Of a DNA stretch of 64,000 nt, positions 47,075 through 57,348 are shown in pieces. Position 1 is the stretch's first letter; each line of letters starts with the position of its first letter. The stretch covers positions 62,001 to 126,000 of the forward strand of contig NZ_FTOG01000005.1 of the NCBI RefSeq assembly GCF_900156655.1. Reading direction: 5' to 3'. The DNA is from Rhodobacter aestuarii. GTDB taxonomy: Bacteria; Pseudomonadota; Alphaproteobacteria; Rhodobacterales; Rhodobacteraceae. Under the pieces are notes generated by a model. The model saw nothing but the letters and a program-made list of their open reading frames with translations. It was not told the origin of the DNA and ran no database searches. The position numbers and the translations under genes were made by a program.

Positions 47075-47344
47075 ATGCAAAAACCGGACCCGAAACGTGA
47101 AAAGCTCACGATCATTGTCGCACAGGTGTTCATTTCCTGCCTGATGGCGCTGTTGATGACCTTTTTCTTTGCCGTGCTGCCCGAGGCACTGCGCACCCAT
47201 TTCGCGCCCGGTTGGGGCTGGATTTGGCTGCGCGATTGGCTCACGGCTTGGCCGGTGGCCTTTATCCTGTCGCTTGGCGTGGGGCCGCTGGCGTTCAAAC
47301 TGTCGTTTTGGCTGCTGCACCCGCGGCGTTTGAACGAGGGCTGA
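47075..47344 (+). CDS. DUF2798 family small membrane protein
   Basis: 89 aa with two membrane spans (about 12-35, 55-80) and the DUF2798-like pattern QVFISCLMALLMTFFFAVLP, WLTAWPVAFILSLGVGPLA. GAGGGAGA precedes the ATG. Function unknown. Its stop codon directly abuts the stop of the convergent cupin gene with no base between them. Confidence 0.78.
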   Translation: MQKPDPKREKLTIIVAQVFISCLMALLMTFFFAVLPEALRTHFAPGWGWIWLRDWLTAWPVAFILSLGVGPLAFKLSFWLLHPRRLNEG

Positions 47345-47785
47345 TCACCGAACAACCTCACCGGGGATATCAAACCCCGGCGCGGCCAACTCGAACCCTT
47401 CAAACCGGAAGGCGGGGGAGACGGTGCAGCTTACGAGCGTCCACGCCCCCAGCGTGCGCGCGGCTTGCCAGTGATGCGGCGGCACGATGCCTTGCACAGT
47501 GTCGCCTGCGAGCACATCGGGGCCAAGGCGAAGCGCGGTTGCGGGGCCTGCCTCGGTCTCGGCCAAGCGCAACTCAAGCGGCGCGCCTGCGTGATAGTGC
47601 CAAATCTCGGCAGCATCGACGCGGTGCCAATGGCTGCTTTCCCCGGCCTTGAGCAAGAACAAGATCGCGGTGCCCGCCGGGCGGGTGCCCCCGGTCGCTT
47701 CCGCGATCCATGTCTGGCGATACCAGCCGCCCTCCGGATGGGGCGCAAGATTGAGTTTTTGGATGATCTGATCGGCTTCGGTCAT
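47345..47785 (-). CDS. DUF985 family cupin protein
   Basis: 146 aa. Family motif NLAPHPEGGWYRQTW, then the cupin strands SSHWHRVDAAEIWHYHAGAP with metal-ligand-like His and Glu residues, and PPHHWQAARTLGAWTLVSCT. RmlC-like fold; enzymatic role unknown. ATG at 47785 with AAGGGGGG upstream. Confidence 0.88.
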   Translation of the reverse strand: MTEADQIIQKLNLAPHPEGGWYRQTWIAEATGGTRPAGTAILFLLKAGESSHWHRVDAAEIWHYHAGAPLELRLAETEAGPATALRLGPDVLAGDTVQGIVPPHHWQAARTLGAWTLVSCTVSPAFRFEGFELAAPGFDIPGEVVR

Positions 47786-47826
47786 AGTCCCCCCTTTGCG
47801 CCAGAGTAGCGGTCCATTTGCAAAAG

Positions 47827-47861
47827 AAAACCCCGCCAAGGCGCAGGCCCGGCGGGGTTTT
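47827..47861 (-). terminator. terminator of eno
   Basis: Perfect 11-bp arms AAAACCCCGCC / GGCGGGGTTTT, 13-base loop, 22 bases past the eno stop on the minus strand. It also overlaps the start region of the DUF985 gene. Confidence 0.85.
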
Positions 47862-47882
47862 CAAATCGGTTTGCAGTGGCCC

Positions 47883-49187
<1,305 letters not shown>

Positions 49188-49265
49188 CTATAGACCTATG
49201 CTGCCGCTGCGAAAAGGGTGTTGTTAGCGATAACTCACCTGTTAGCGCCCGAGGTGACGCGTTTT

Positions 49266-50162
49266 TCAGACGGTTCCGGCGGCGGCCGCTGCGCGGGCGC
49301 GCGCACGTTCCCGCGCGAGCGTATAAAGGCCCGAGCCAACAATGATCAGACCGCCGACAAGCGTCCATATATCGGGCTTTTCGGCAAAGACGGTCCAGCC
49401 GATGATCAGCGCAAAAATCAGCCGCGTGTAGCGGAAGGGGGTGATCACCGCGACCTCGCCAAGCCGCATCGCAGCAATGAGCGCGTAATAGCCCGCCGTG
49501 CCAAAAACTAGGGCTGCACAAAGCTGGGCATAATCGGTGAGGCTGGGCGCAAGGAAGGCACCTTGGAATTGCAACAGCAGCGCGCCTGCCGGAATGCAGG
49601 TGGCAAAGCCATAGGTGGCAAGCTGCATCGAGGTGATCGAACGCGGCACGCGGCGGGTAATCACATCGCGCGCGGCCAAGCCCACGACCGCAACGACGGC
49701 GAAAAGGGAGAGGATCGAGAACCCCTCGGTGCCGGGGCGGATCACCACCAGCACGCCCAGAAAACCGACCATAATCGCCGACCAGCGCCGCCAGCCAACT
49801 TGTTCGCCCAAAAACAGCGCCGCACCGAGCGTGACGGCCAGCGGTGTGGCTTGCAAAATCGCCGAAGCCTCGGCCAGCGGTGTGAAGGCGATGGCGCAGA
49901 CAAAGGCGAGCGTGCCCACCAATTCGCCGAAATTGCGGCCAATAACTGCGGGTGCCAGCAGATCGCGTGAAAACAGCCGGTCGCCCTTGCGCAAGGCCAG
50001 CGCGGCAAAGATCAAAGTGCCGCCGACGCCCATCAGCATCAGCACCTCGCCGACCGGCATATGCTGGCTCAGACGTTTGACGAACAAATCTTCCATGGCG
50101 AAACCGGCCATTGCCGCCACCATCAAAAGACTACCCCGGAAGTTTTCGACACCATTGCTCAT
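49266..50162 (-). CDS. EamA-family (DMT) transporter
   Basis: 298 aa, ten predicted spans in two EamA repeats (about 10-140 and 155-290); YYALIAAMRLGEVAVITPFR and LAEASAILQATPLAVTLGAA are family-like. It probably exports metabolites; substrate unknown. Neither the ATG at 50162 nor a GTG at 50219 has a good ribosome site; I chose the ATG because it places the first span at the usual distance. It follows selO on the same strand. Confidence 0.85.
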   Translation of the reverse strand: MSNGVENFRGSLLMVAAMAGFAMEDLFVKRLSQHMPVGEVLMLMGVGGTLIFAALALRKGDRLFSRDLLAPAVIGRNFGELVGTLAFVCAIAFTPLAEASAILQATPLAVTLGAALFLGEQVGWRRWSAIMVGFLGVLVVIRPGTEGFSILSLFAVVAVVGLAARDVITRRVPRSITSMQLATYGFATCIPAGALLLQFQGAFLAPSLTDYAQLCAALVFGTAGYYALIAAMRLGEVAVITPFRYTRLIFALIIGWTVFAEKPDIWTLVGGLIIVGSGLYTLARERARARAAAAAGTV

Positions 50163-50231
50163 GCGCCGGGCTTTGCCAAAGCGCGCGGGCGGCGTAAAGC
50201 GCGCGATTGTATCCGCCACAAGATCGCGCGT

Positions 50232-51653
50232 TTAGGTGCCGCAGAAGGTGCGGGTGACACGCTCGTCATGGCTTGGTGCGGCTTCCAAATCGGCAAAGCT
50301 GTCGTCGGGCGTGAAGGGCGCTGCCAAGGCTGCGTTGAGCCTGTGGAACGGCGCAAAATCACCCTCCACGGCGGCGGCGATCATGTCTTCCACCCGGTGG
50401 TTGCGGGGGATGCGCACGGGGTTGGCTGCAGCCATCACCGCTGCCGGGTCAGCCTCGCGTTCCAGCCGCGCGCGCCAGTCCGGCTCCCAAGTGTCAAAGG
50501 CTTGGGGTTCAGTAAATTCTTCCCGTGCGGTTCCGGTGCTAAGCCCCCGGAAGGTGCGGGTAAAGTCGGCCACCTCGGTCGCCATGCGGTTCAGCAGGCT
50601 TTCGATCAAGGGCAGGTCGTCTTGCGTGGCACTGGCTAGCCCGATCTTGCGGCCCATGCGGGCGAGCCATTCGGCCTGATAGACGGGTGCGAAATCATCA
50701 AGCACCGCTTGCGCTTGCTCTACCGCTGCATCGCCCTTGCCCATCAGCGGCAACAGGCACGAGCCAAGCTGCGCGAGGTTCCAAAGCGCGATTTGCGGCT
50801 GATTGGCATAGGCATAGCGGCCCCGCACGTCGATCGAGGAAAACACCTTTTTCGGGTGGTATTCATCCACGAAGGCGCAGGGGCCGTAGTCGATCGTCTC
50901 GCCCGAGAGCGCGCAATTGTCAGTGTTCATCACACCATGGATGAAGCCGAAAGACATCCACCCCGCGACGAGCTTTGCCTGCGCTTGGGTGACGGCGGCC
51001 AGCAGGTCGCGCGCGGTTTTGCCATCGGGGAAATGGCGCGAAAGTGTGTAATGGCAAAGGGTTGCAAGTGCTTCTTCATCACCACGCGCGGCGAAATATT
51101 CAAAGGTGCCGACGCGGATATGGCTTGCGGCGACGCGTGCGATCACCGCGCCGGGGCGCGGAAACCCATCGCGAAACACGTTTTGCCCGGTGGTGACGGC
51201 GGCAAGTGCGCGGGTGGTGGGCAGGCCCAGTGCGGCCATCGCCTCTGAAAGCACATATTCGCGCAAGACCGGGCCAAGCCAGGCCCGGCCATCGCCGCCG
51301 CGCGAAAACGGCGTGCGGCCCGCACCTTTCAGCGTCAGGTCAAACCGCGCGCCATCGGGGGCGACAAGTTCGCCCAGCAAAATCGCGCGCCCATCGCCCA
51401 GTTGTGGCACGAAGCCGCCAAACTGATGCCCCGCATAGGCTTGAGCAATCGGCGTTGCGCCTTCAGGCACCAGATTGCCCGCGAACATCGCCGTGCCCTC
51501 GGCGCTTTGCAACGCGTCGAGATCCAGCCCCAGCCGTGCGGCCAAGGCTTGGTTCACGGCAACGGGGCCGGGGGCTGCCACCGGGCTGGGCGGCAGCGCG
51601 GCATAGAATTTTTCGGGCAGGCGGGCGTAGGTATTGTCAAATGGAAGGCGCAT
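50232..51653 (-). CDS. selO: protein adenylyltransferase SelO
   Basis: 473 aa pseudokinase-fold AMPylase (UPF0061). Start RLPFDNTYARLPEKFY; YAGHQFGGFVPQLGDGRAI, LKGAGRTPFSRGGDGRAWLG, the metal-binding HGVMNTDNCALSGETIDYGP and the C-terminal FCGT, whose Cys forms the redox bond reported for SelO (a selenocysteine in some eukaryotes). It transfers AMP to Ser/Thr/Tyr of proteins in redox stress. The start is the ATG at 51653 rather than the TTG six codons earlier. Confidence 0.93.
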   Translation of the reverse strand: MRLPFDNTYARLPEKFYAALPPSPVAAPGPVAVNQALAARLGLDLDALQSAEGTAMFAGNLVPEGATPIAQAYAGHQFGGFVPQLGDGRAILLGELVAPDGARFDLTLKGAGRTPFSRGGDGRAWLGPVLREYVLSEAMAALGLPTTRALAAVTTGQNVFRDGFPRPGAVIARVAASHIRVGTFEYFAARGDEEALATLCHYTLSRHFPDGKTARDLLAAVTQAQAKLVAGWMSFGFIHGVMNTDNCALSGETIDYGPCAFVDEYHPKKVFSSIDVRGRYAYANQPQIALWNLAQLGSCLLPLMGKGDAAVEQAQAVLDDFAPVYQAEWLARMGRKIGLASATQDDLPLIESLLNRMATEVADFTRTFRGLSTGTAREEFTEPQAFDTWEPDWRARLEREADPAAVMAAANPVRIPRNHRVEDMIAAAVEGDFAPFHRLNAALAAPFTPDDSFADLEAAPSHDERVTRTFCGT

Positions 51654-51689
51654 CGGCCTTACCTGATGCAAGGCCGCGCTCTTTCAAGG

Positions 51690-52625
51690 TCAAAGCCGTG
51701 CAAGACGTTCCGTCAGCAGCGTGTAAAACCCTTTGGCATCGACATCGCCCATGAACATCGCATTCGGTTTGCGCGGGCTCACCCGCCACCAATCGGCCAC
51801 GGTCATGCCCATCGTCAGTTCGGACTGCGTCTCAATCGCCACGTTGATATGACGCCCGGTGAAGAGATCAGGCTCGATCAAATAGGCGATCACGCAAGGG
51901 TCATGCAGCGGCGCGCCATCGGCACCATATTTCGCCATATCGAAGCGCTCAAAGAAATCTGTCCAGCTGGCGACGGCATGGCCAACCGGCGTGCCAAGGT
52001 TGCGAAACGCCTCGATCCGGGCGCGGGTGGTGAGCACTTTATGAGTGACATCAAGCGGCATCACGACAATAGAGATGCCCGATTTAAACACAATATCAGC
52101 CGCTTGTGGGTCAACGTAAATATTGAACTCGGCTGCGGGGGTCACGTTGCCGCCTTCAAAGAAGCCACCGCCCATCAGCACGATCTCATCCACACGCTCG
52201 ACAATATCGGGCGCTTGATTGAAGGCCGTCGCAATGTTCGTCAGCGGGCCAAGCGGGCAGAGCGTCACCGTGCCGGGCGGCTCATTGCGCAGGGTTTCAA
52301 TGATGAAATCGACCGCGTGTTGCTCTTGCAATTTCATCTTGGGCAGTGGCAGCGAAATCCCATCCAGCCCGGTTTTGCCATGCACATATTCTGCGGTGAC
52401 AAGCGCGCGCTCCATCGGCTTATCGCAGCCCGCAAAGACCTTGATCTCGGTGCGGCCGGCCAATTCGCACACGATCCGGGCATTGCGCGCGGTCAGATCC
52501 AGCGGCACGTTCCCCGCCACACAGGTGATCCCCAAAATCTCAAGCTCGGGGCTCGCCAGCGCCAACAAAATGGCCACGGCATCGTCTTGTCCGGGATCGG
52601 TGTCGATAATGATCTTTCGCGTCAT
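51690..52625 (-). CDS. ribonucleoside hydrolase (IUNH family)
   Basis: 311 aa. Ca-binding motif IIIDTDPGQDDAVAILLA at the N-terminus, CVAGNVPLDLTARNA, CPLGPLTNIATA, LMGGGFFEGGNVTPAAEFNI and the His in HDPCVIAYLIEP. It cleaves the N-glycosidic bond of nucleosides for salvage; base preference cannot be read. ATG at 52625 after AAAGGAG. selO follows 36 bases downstream. A sigma-54-like site lies upstream. Confidence 0.93.
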   Translation of the reverse strand: MTRKIIIDTDPGQDDAVAILLALASPELEILGITCVAGNVPLDLTARNARIVCELAGRTEIKVFAGCDKPMERALVTAEYVHGKTGLDGISLPLPKMKLQEQHAVDFIIETLRNEPPGTVTLCPLGPLTNIATAFNQAPDIVERVDEIVLMGGGFFEGGNVTPAAEFNIYVDPQAADIVFKSGISIVVMPLDVTHKVLTTRARIEAFRNLGTPVGHAVASWTDFFERFDMAKYGADGAPLHDPCVIAYLIEPDLFTGRHINVAIETQSELTMGMTVADWWRVSPRKPNAMFMGDVDAKGFYTLLTERLARL

Positions 52626-52686
52626 GGGCACTCCTTTTGGCACAAAATGTAGTGCTGCGCCGCAGAAGTCCATATTCCATGAACAC

Positions 52687-52701
52687 GCCCAAAACGTGCC
52701 A
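52687..52701 (-). promoter_or_regulatory. sigma-54-like promoter before the nucleoside hydrolase gene
   Basis: On the minus strand: TGGCACG-TTTT-GGGC. GG (-24) and GC (-12) are correctly spaced and the -24 half is perfect, while the -12 half differs (GGGC for TTGC). The leader would be about 50 bases. Confidence 0.4.
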
Positions 52702-52820
52702 CATTTGATGGTTAACAAATTCTCAATGGCGCAGAGCAGGCGCCGCGTTCCAGTGTCTTCTTGTGTTCCCGGAAACCCTCATTAGGCCGGTACAAAGCCG
52801 GCAGCAGGCAGGCTCACCTA

Positions 52821-53597
52821 ATGCAGACGCAACATCTTTTTCTGATCCCCCCGATGTTTGACACACTGGGCAGCGCAGTGGCGCGCTCTTTGGCACAGGG
52901 GCAGGGGCGCCTGGTCGCGGCGGGATATGGCATGGCGGCACTGGGGCCCGTGGAGGGGGCAGGCGTGATCGTCGATCAGGCGATCTTTGGGCGTGCGGGC
53001 GCGGGGCTAAAGGGCTTCTTTCCGCTGGCGGGCGCGCGGGCGCGGGCGATGGCGGAAATGCTCGATGGCCCGGTGGGGCGGATCGTGGTGCCGATGATGG
53101 CACTTGATCAAGCTTACCCGATGCTGTGGCGCCAACAGGCAATCCGCCGGGTGATGCCCGATTTTGATGGGCTCGGCCCGAAATTTTGTCGCTTCAAGCG
53201 CGGTTGGGCCGAGGTGGTCGAAGATCTGATCGCCGCCTTCGCGCCCGAAGAGGTGGTGGTTCTGCATGCGCCTGTGTCAAGCGCGCAGGTGCTGTCGGCG
53301 CTGGTCCCCGATGCCGGTCTGGCGGCGATTGAGCCGGTGTCAAACGTGATCCCGGATACGGCCATTGCAATGTTGCAACGGCTCTATCGTCAAGGGGTCG
53401 AGGTTCCGCCCAAACAAGTGATGCGGATGATCGAGCAACACCAACATGCGCTGCAACCCGCGCCTTTGGCGCAATTTGCGCCCGAGGATCGCGCTGAGAT
53501 GCGCCGCCATTTCGCAACCGAGATGGAGCGTCTCGCGGCCATGCCGCATGTGCGGATCGGCCTTGATGGGCTCGATTTCGCGAATGCTGCGCAATAA
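52821..53597 (+). CDS. conserved-looking alpha/beta protein of unknown function
   Basis: 258 aa, starting MQTQHLFLIPPMFDTLGSAV. No signal peptide or membrane span. Alternating strands and helices suggest a Rossmann-like fold, but no P-loop or catalytic motif is seen. Notable segments: MPDFDGLGPKFCRFKRGWAE, VVVLHAPVSSAQVLSALVPD. Codon use is normal, so I believe it is real. I chose the ATG at 52821; an upstream ATG (52761) adds 20 low-quality residues. Converges with the ABC-F gene. Confidence 0.7.
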   Translation: MQTQHLFLIPPMFDTLGSAVARSLAQGQGRLVAAGYGMAALGPVEGAGVIVDQAIFGRAGAGLKGFFPLAGARARAMAEMLDGPVGRIVVPMMALDQAYPMLWRQQAIRRVMPDFDGLGPKFCRFKRGWAEVVEDLIAAFAPEEVVVLHAPVSSAQVLSALVPDAGLAAIEPVSNVIPDTAIAMLQRLYRQGVEVPPKQVMRMIEQHQHALQPAPLAQFAPEDRAEMRRHFATEMERLAAMPHVRIGLDGLDFANAAQ

Positions 53598-53612
53598 ATG
53601 GGGCAGGCGGGC

Positions 53613-55478
53613 TTAGCCCGCCATCGCCACCTCAAGCGCTTCGAGCGCTTCCATCCACAATTCTTCGGCCCGCCCCATCGCTTCGCGCGCCTCGGCGTGT
53701 TTCAAAAGCCACTTGTCCCGCTCGACTGCGCGAGAGGCTTCATAAAGCTCGGGGTCGGCGAGCTTTTCATCCAGCTTGGCCAGCATCTCAGTCAGCTTTT
53801 CCACCCGCTCTTCGCATTTGCGCGCCTCGGCCCGCAGCGCCAAGATTTTCTCGCGTGAGGGTTGGGCGGGTTTTTCCTTGGTCGGTTTTTCGGCGGCTTT
53901 GGCGGGTTTGTCGTCCGGGTCACCGGCCAGAAGTTCGGCGCGATAGGCTTCCAAATCCGCCGCATAGGGCGCAACTGCCCCGCCCTTCACCAGCCAAAGC
54001 CTGTCCGCCACAAGGCCCAAAAGGTGCATGTCGTGGCTGACCAAGATCACTGCGCCCGAATAGGCGGTGAGTGCTTCAACGAGCGCCTCGCGGCTTTCGA
54101 TATCAAGGTGGTTCGTCGGTTCGTCGAGAATGAGCAGATGCGGCGCATCAAGCGTGGCCAAAAGCAGCGAAAGCCGCGCCTTTTGCCCGCCCGAAAGCTT
54201 GCCCACTTCGGTTTCCGCTTGATCGGCCAAAAGCCCAAAGCCCGCCAGCCGCGCGCGCAGTTTCGAGGGGTGCTCCTCGGGGCGCAGCCGTTGCAGATGC
54301 AGCAAAGGCGTCGCGCCAAGGTCCAACTCATCCACCTGATGCTGCGCAAAATAGCCGATCCGCAGCTTGGAAGACCGCGCAATCCGGCCCTCGCAGACCT
54401 CAAGCTTGCCCGCCAAAAGTTTGGAGAGCGTCGATTTCCCCTCACCATTGCGGCCCAAAAGCGCGATCCGGTCATCTTGGTCGATGCGCAGATTGAGGCG
54501 GCGCAGGATCGGCTTGCCGCCATAGCCAACTGCCGCGCTATCAAGCGTGATGATCGGGGGCGAAAGTTGCTCGGGCGTCGGGAAGGTGAAAACCTGTTTC
54601 GCGGCCTCTTCGGGCGCGGTGATCGGCTCCATCTTTTCGAGCATCTTCACGCGCGCCTGCGCCTGCGCCGCCTTGGTCGCCTTGGCTTTGAAGCGATCGA
54701 CGAAGCTTTGCAGATGCGCGCGCCGCGCCTCTTGTTTCTTCGCCGCTGCCGCAAGGTTGGCCCGCGCCGCCGCGCGTTGGCGGGCGAATTGGTCGTAAGG
54801 CCCGTTCCACAGCGTCAGCTTGCGGTTTTCCAAATGTAGGATCGAGCCCACCGCGCGGTTCAAAAGCCCGCGGTCGTGGGAGATGATAATCACCGTATGC
54901 GGGTAGCGCGTGAGGTACTGCTCCAGCCAAAGCGCGCCCTCAAGGTCGAGGTAGTTCGTCGGCTCGTCGAGCAGAAGCAGATCGGGCTGGGCAAACAGCA
55001 CGCCCGCCAAAGCCACCCGCATCCGCCAGCCGCCCGAGAAATCGGAACAGGGGCGCTGCTGTGCTTCGGCATCAAAGCCAAGGCCGCGCAAAATGGCACT
55101 GGCGCGGGCTTCGGCCGACCACGCCTCAATATCGGCAAGCCGCGTTTGCACCTCGGCAATGCGGGCCGGGTCCGTTGCGGTTTCTGCTTCGGCCAAAAGG
55201 CTGGCGCGTTCGGTATCGGCTTCCAGCACCGTATTAAGCAGGCTGGTGGAGGACGAGGGCACCTCTTGCGCGACGCCGCCAATGCGGGCGCGGACGGGCA
55301 GGGTGATCTCACCCGATTCCAGTGCGATCTCGCCCCGGATCAACCGAAAGAGCGTGGTCTTCCCGGCACCATTGGCGCCAACAAGGCCGACTTTATGGCC
55401 GGTGGGAATACGGGCAGAGGCGCCTTCAAACAGCGGGCGGCCTTCGATGGCATAGGTGATGGCGTCAAGTGTGAGCAT
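53613..55478 (-). CDS. ABC-F family ATPase (Uup/YheS type)
   Basis: 621 aa with two ATPase domains and no membrane span. Walker A GLVGANGAGKTTLFRLI and LLGRNGEGKSTLSKLL; signatures FSGGWRMRVALAGVLF and LSGGQKARLSLLL; Walker B LLLLDEPTNYLDLEG and LLILDEPTNHLDIES. A linker of Ala/Arg/Lys helices lies between (about 250-300), and a C-terminal Lys/Glu coiled coil (about 530-600) follows a Pro/Lys-rich segment. Such proteins act on ribosomes. ATG at 55478; the frame upstream lacks support. Confidence 0.93.
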   Translation of the reverse strand: MLTLDAITYAIEGRPLFEGASARIPTGHKVGLVGANGAGKTTLFRLIRGEIALESGEITLPVRARIGGVAQEVPSSSTSLLNTVLEADTERASLLAEAETATDPARIAEVQTRLADIEAWSAEARASAILRGLGFDAEAQQRPCSDFSGGWRMRVALAGVLFAQPDLLLLDEPTNYLDLEGALWLEQYLTRYPHTVIIISHDRGLLNRAVGSILHLENRKLTLWNGPYDQFARQRAAARANLAAAAKKQEARRAHLQSFVDRFKAKATKAAQAQARVKMLEKMEPITAPEEAAKQVFTFPTPEQLSPPIITLDSAAVGYGGKPILRRLNLRIDQDDRIALLGRNGEGKSTLSKLLAGKLEVCEGRIARSSKLRIGYFAQHQVDELDLGATPLLHLQRLRPEEHPSKLRARLAGFGLLADQAETEVGKLSGGQKARLSLLLATLDAPHLLILDEPTNHLDIESREALVEALTAYSGAVILVSHDMHLLGLVADRLWLVKGGAVAPYAADLEAYRAELLAGDPDDKPAKAAEKPTKEKPAQPSREKILALRAEARKCEERVEKLTEMLAKLDEKLADPELYEASRAVERDKWLLKHAEAREAMGRAEELWMEALEALEVAMAG

Positions 55479-55736
55479 GCAAGCGCTGTGCCTGAGGTGC
55501 GCGCGCGCGTCAATGCCGGGTGTGGGCTCTTGTGTCGCTTGGCGCAAAGGGCAAAACCGGGTTAGGGTCATTTGTTGCTGCCGCATTGCATCTTTTTCGC
55601 GCAATTGTCGCATGGTTTGACCAAAACGGCAGTCATGCGGGGCTTTTCAACTTCGTTGCCCCATGCTAGCAGGCGCCAGAGATTTTCCTGACCGTGGGAT
55701 CAATACCCCGGTCCCCAACCTGAGAGGCTTCCCCTC

Positions 55737-56159
55737 ATGGCCATCGAACGCACGCTGTCGATCATCAAACCCGATGCCACCCGTCGCAACCTCACCGGCA
55801 AAATCAATGCCAAATTCGAGGAAGCCGGTCTGCGCATCGTCGCGCAAAAACGCATCAAGCTGAGCCTCGAGCAAGCTGGCAAATTCTATGAAGTCCACAA
55901 AGAACGCCCCTTCTACGGCGAACTGTGCGAATTCATGGCGTCCGAGCCGGTTGTTGTGCAAGTGCTCGAAGGCGAAGGCGCGATTGCCAAAAACCGTGAA
56001 GTGATGGGCGCGACCAACCCGGCGAACGCCGATGACGGCACCATCCGCAAAGAATTCGCCCTTTCGGTTGGCGAAAACTCGGTCCATGGCTCGGATGCGC
56101 CGGAAACCGCTGCGGTGGAAATCGCCTTCTTCTTCTCGGGCCTCGAACTGGTCGGCTAA
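55737..56159 (+). CDS. ndk: nucleoside diphosphate kinase
   Basis: 140 aa, complete. [20 protein letters not shown], the [15 protein letters not shown] loop, [18 protein letters not shown] and the catalytic His in [19 protein letters not shown]. Balances NTP pools by moving phosphate between nucleotides. GAGAGG precedes the ATG. Confidence 0.97.
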   Translation: MAIERTLSIIKPDATRRNLTGKINAKFEEAGLRIVAQKRIKLSLEQAGKFYEVHKERPFYGELCEFMASEPVVVQVLEGEGAIAKNREVMGATNPANADDGTIRKEFALSVGENSVHGSDAPETAAVEIAFFFSGLELVG

Positions 56160-56183
56160 TCCGATCTTCGATGCTTAAGGTTT

Positions 56184-56216
56184 AAGGGCTGCCCTTATGG
56201 GTGGCCCTTTTCTTTT
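56184..56216 (+). terminator. terminator of ndk
   Basis: AAGGGC-T-GCCC / GGGT-G-GCCCTT stem followed by TTCTTTT, 24 bases past the stop. Confidence 0.75.
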
Positions 56217-56298
56217 GCGCCCCTTGCGAGGCAAAGAAAAACCGCGCCGACAGGGTCGGAGCGGTGGGCCATAAAATGGCGGTCATAGAAGAGTTTGG

Positions 56299-56330
56299 TT
56301 TGCCGAGTCTTGCAAGACCGCTTCGGCAAA
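56299..56330. repeat. nested inverted repeat with palindrome GTCTTGCAAGAC
   Basis: Outer arms TTTGCCGA (56299-56306) and TCGGCAAA (56323-56330) enclose the perfect 12-bp palindrome GTCTTGCAAGAC (56307-56318). It lies between ndk and the 53-aa gene, downstream of the latter. Could be a terminator-like 3' structure or an operator. Confidence 0.5.
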
Positions 56331-56421
56331 TCCGCTCTCACTGAGGGGCGAGAACAGGGCAGGGGGTGCGCAGGGCCGTCGCGCGGGCCAACGCGGCCCG
56401 CAGCACCACATTGCGCAAAAC

Positions 56422-56583
56422 TTAGATCGAGGCCCAGTCGGTGATCCGGGTCATGCCCGGTTGCGTGGGCTTCGTGGCAGAGCCTTGCTGCTGCACCGAA
56501 GTGGATTTCGCCGATTGCTGGACTTGCAAGCCTTCCTGCTGCTGGCTGGCCGCGCTCATCCCCATTTGCACCGTGTTTTGCAT
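56422..56583 (-). CDS. 53-aa Gln/Ser-rich small protein
   Basis: A short frame with ribosome site GACGAGG eight bases before ATG. The protein (MQNTVQMGMSAASQQQEGLQ...) is rich in Gln, Ser and Thr, ends TRITDWASI, and has no membrane span or Cys. No family recognised. The plus-strand frame across the same bases is Cys-rich and lacks a ribosome site, so I prefer this one. It is alone in a region of about 660 bases between ndk and the Rrf2 gene. Confidence 0.5.
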   Translation of the reverse strand: MQNTVQMGMSAASQQQEGLQVQQSAKSTSVQQQGSATKPTQPGMTRITDWASI

Positions 56584-56826
56584 ATCATTGCCTCGTCAAC
56601 TTGGTCGCCATTACCCCCTCACGGGGCGCCTGGATTGTGGCGACACTATGACGCAGGTAGCCTGAACTGACAGCATGGTCAATTCACGATGAATGACAGC
56701 CGTGTGACACCCTGTGAGGGATGCGCAAAAGTCACGGATCGGCATGAAAAACCCCCGCAAAATCAGCGAGGGTGGTTAAAAAGTTTAACCAAATTGCAGG
56801 TTTAACGCAACCAGGCCGAAGCGGCC
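56584..56826. other. intergenic region upstream of the 53-aa gene
   Basis: Holds the terminator at 56747-56777 and, next to it, GGTTAAAAAGTTTAACC (56773-56789), an AT-rich inverted repeat. No other gene seen. Confidence 0.5.
56747..56777 (-). terminator. terminator of the Rrf2 gene
   Basis: On the minus strand: CCCTCGC stem, loop TGATTTT, then GCGGGGG followed by five T; 50 bases past the Rrf2 stop. Confidence 0.7.
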
Positions 56827-57348
56827 TTATTCGGCGGGCGTGGTCGCTGGTTGCGCAGACGACTCATCGCTGCGCTTGCGTGCGGGGCTGCCACATAGCG
56901 AGACGCGGGGCTGCCCGGACATGTGCAGCAGATGCTCGAGCGCACCGTTGTCGCGCACCATATCGCCCAAAGTGTGGCGGTCCATTGCGCTGTAGAACGC
57001 CTCAACCCCAGCCTCGAGCGCATCGCGGAAACGGCAGGCATTTGCCAGCGGGCAAGAGTTGGTATCTGCGTCAAAGCATTCGACGAAGGGCAGGGACGCC
57101 TCAAAGGTGCGCAGCACTTCGCCGACACCGATGCTGTCCATTTCGCGCGCCAATCGTAACCCGCCTGAGCGCCCGCGTTGCGTTTCCACAAAGCCACGTT
57201 GGGCCAAGGTGTTCACAACTTGCGCAAGGTGGTTTTCCGAGGCGTTGCAGGCTTCGGCGATTTCATGTTTGCGAACGATCCTGTCACTGTTCACGGCACA
57301 GAACATCAGGGTGCGCATCGCCAGGTTGGTCCGAGTCGTCAGTCGCAT
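56827..57348 (-). CDS. Rrf2 family regulator, NsrR-like with three cluster-type cysteines
   Basis: 173 aa. Winged helix at about residues 1-85: RLTTRTNLAMRTLMFCAVNS, the recognition-helix region ASENHLAQVVNTLAQRGFVE and the wing TQRGRSGGLRLA. The sensor loop has Cys at about 93, 101 and 107 (CFDADTNSCPLANAC), the C-x7-C-x5-C pattern of NsrR-type iron-sulfur nitric oxide sensors. A polar tail of about 35 residues with another Cys (SLCGSPARK) is extra. It faces the TehA/SLAC1-type gene divergently, so that gene is a likely target. Confidence 0.85.
   Translation of the reverse strand: MRLTTRTNLAMRTLMFCAVNSDRIVRKHEIAEACNASENHLAQVVNTLAQRGFVETQRGRSGGLRLAREMDSIGVGEVLRTFEASLPFVECFDADTNSCPLANACRFRDALEAGVEAFYSAMDRHTLGDMVRDNGALEHLLHMSGQPRVSLCGSPARKRSDESSAQPATTPAE

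Noticed and set aside
56441-56665. Cys-rich 74-aa plus-strand frame
   Set aside because: No ribosome site; the opposite-strand 53-aa frame has one and better composition.
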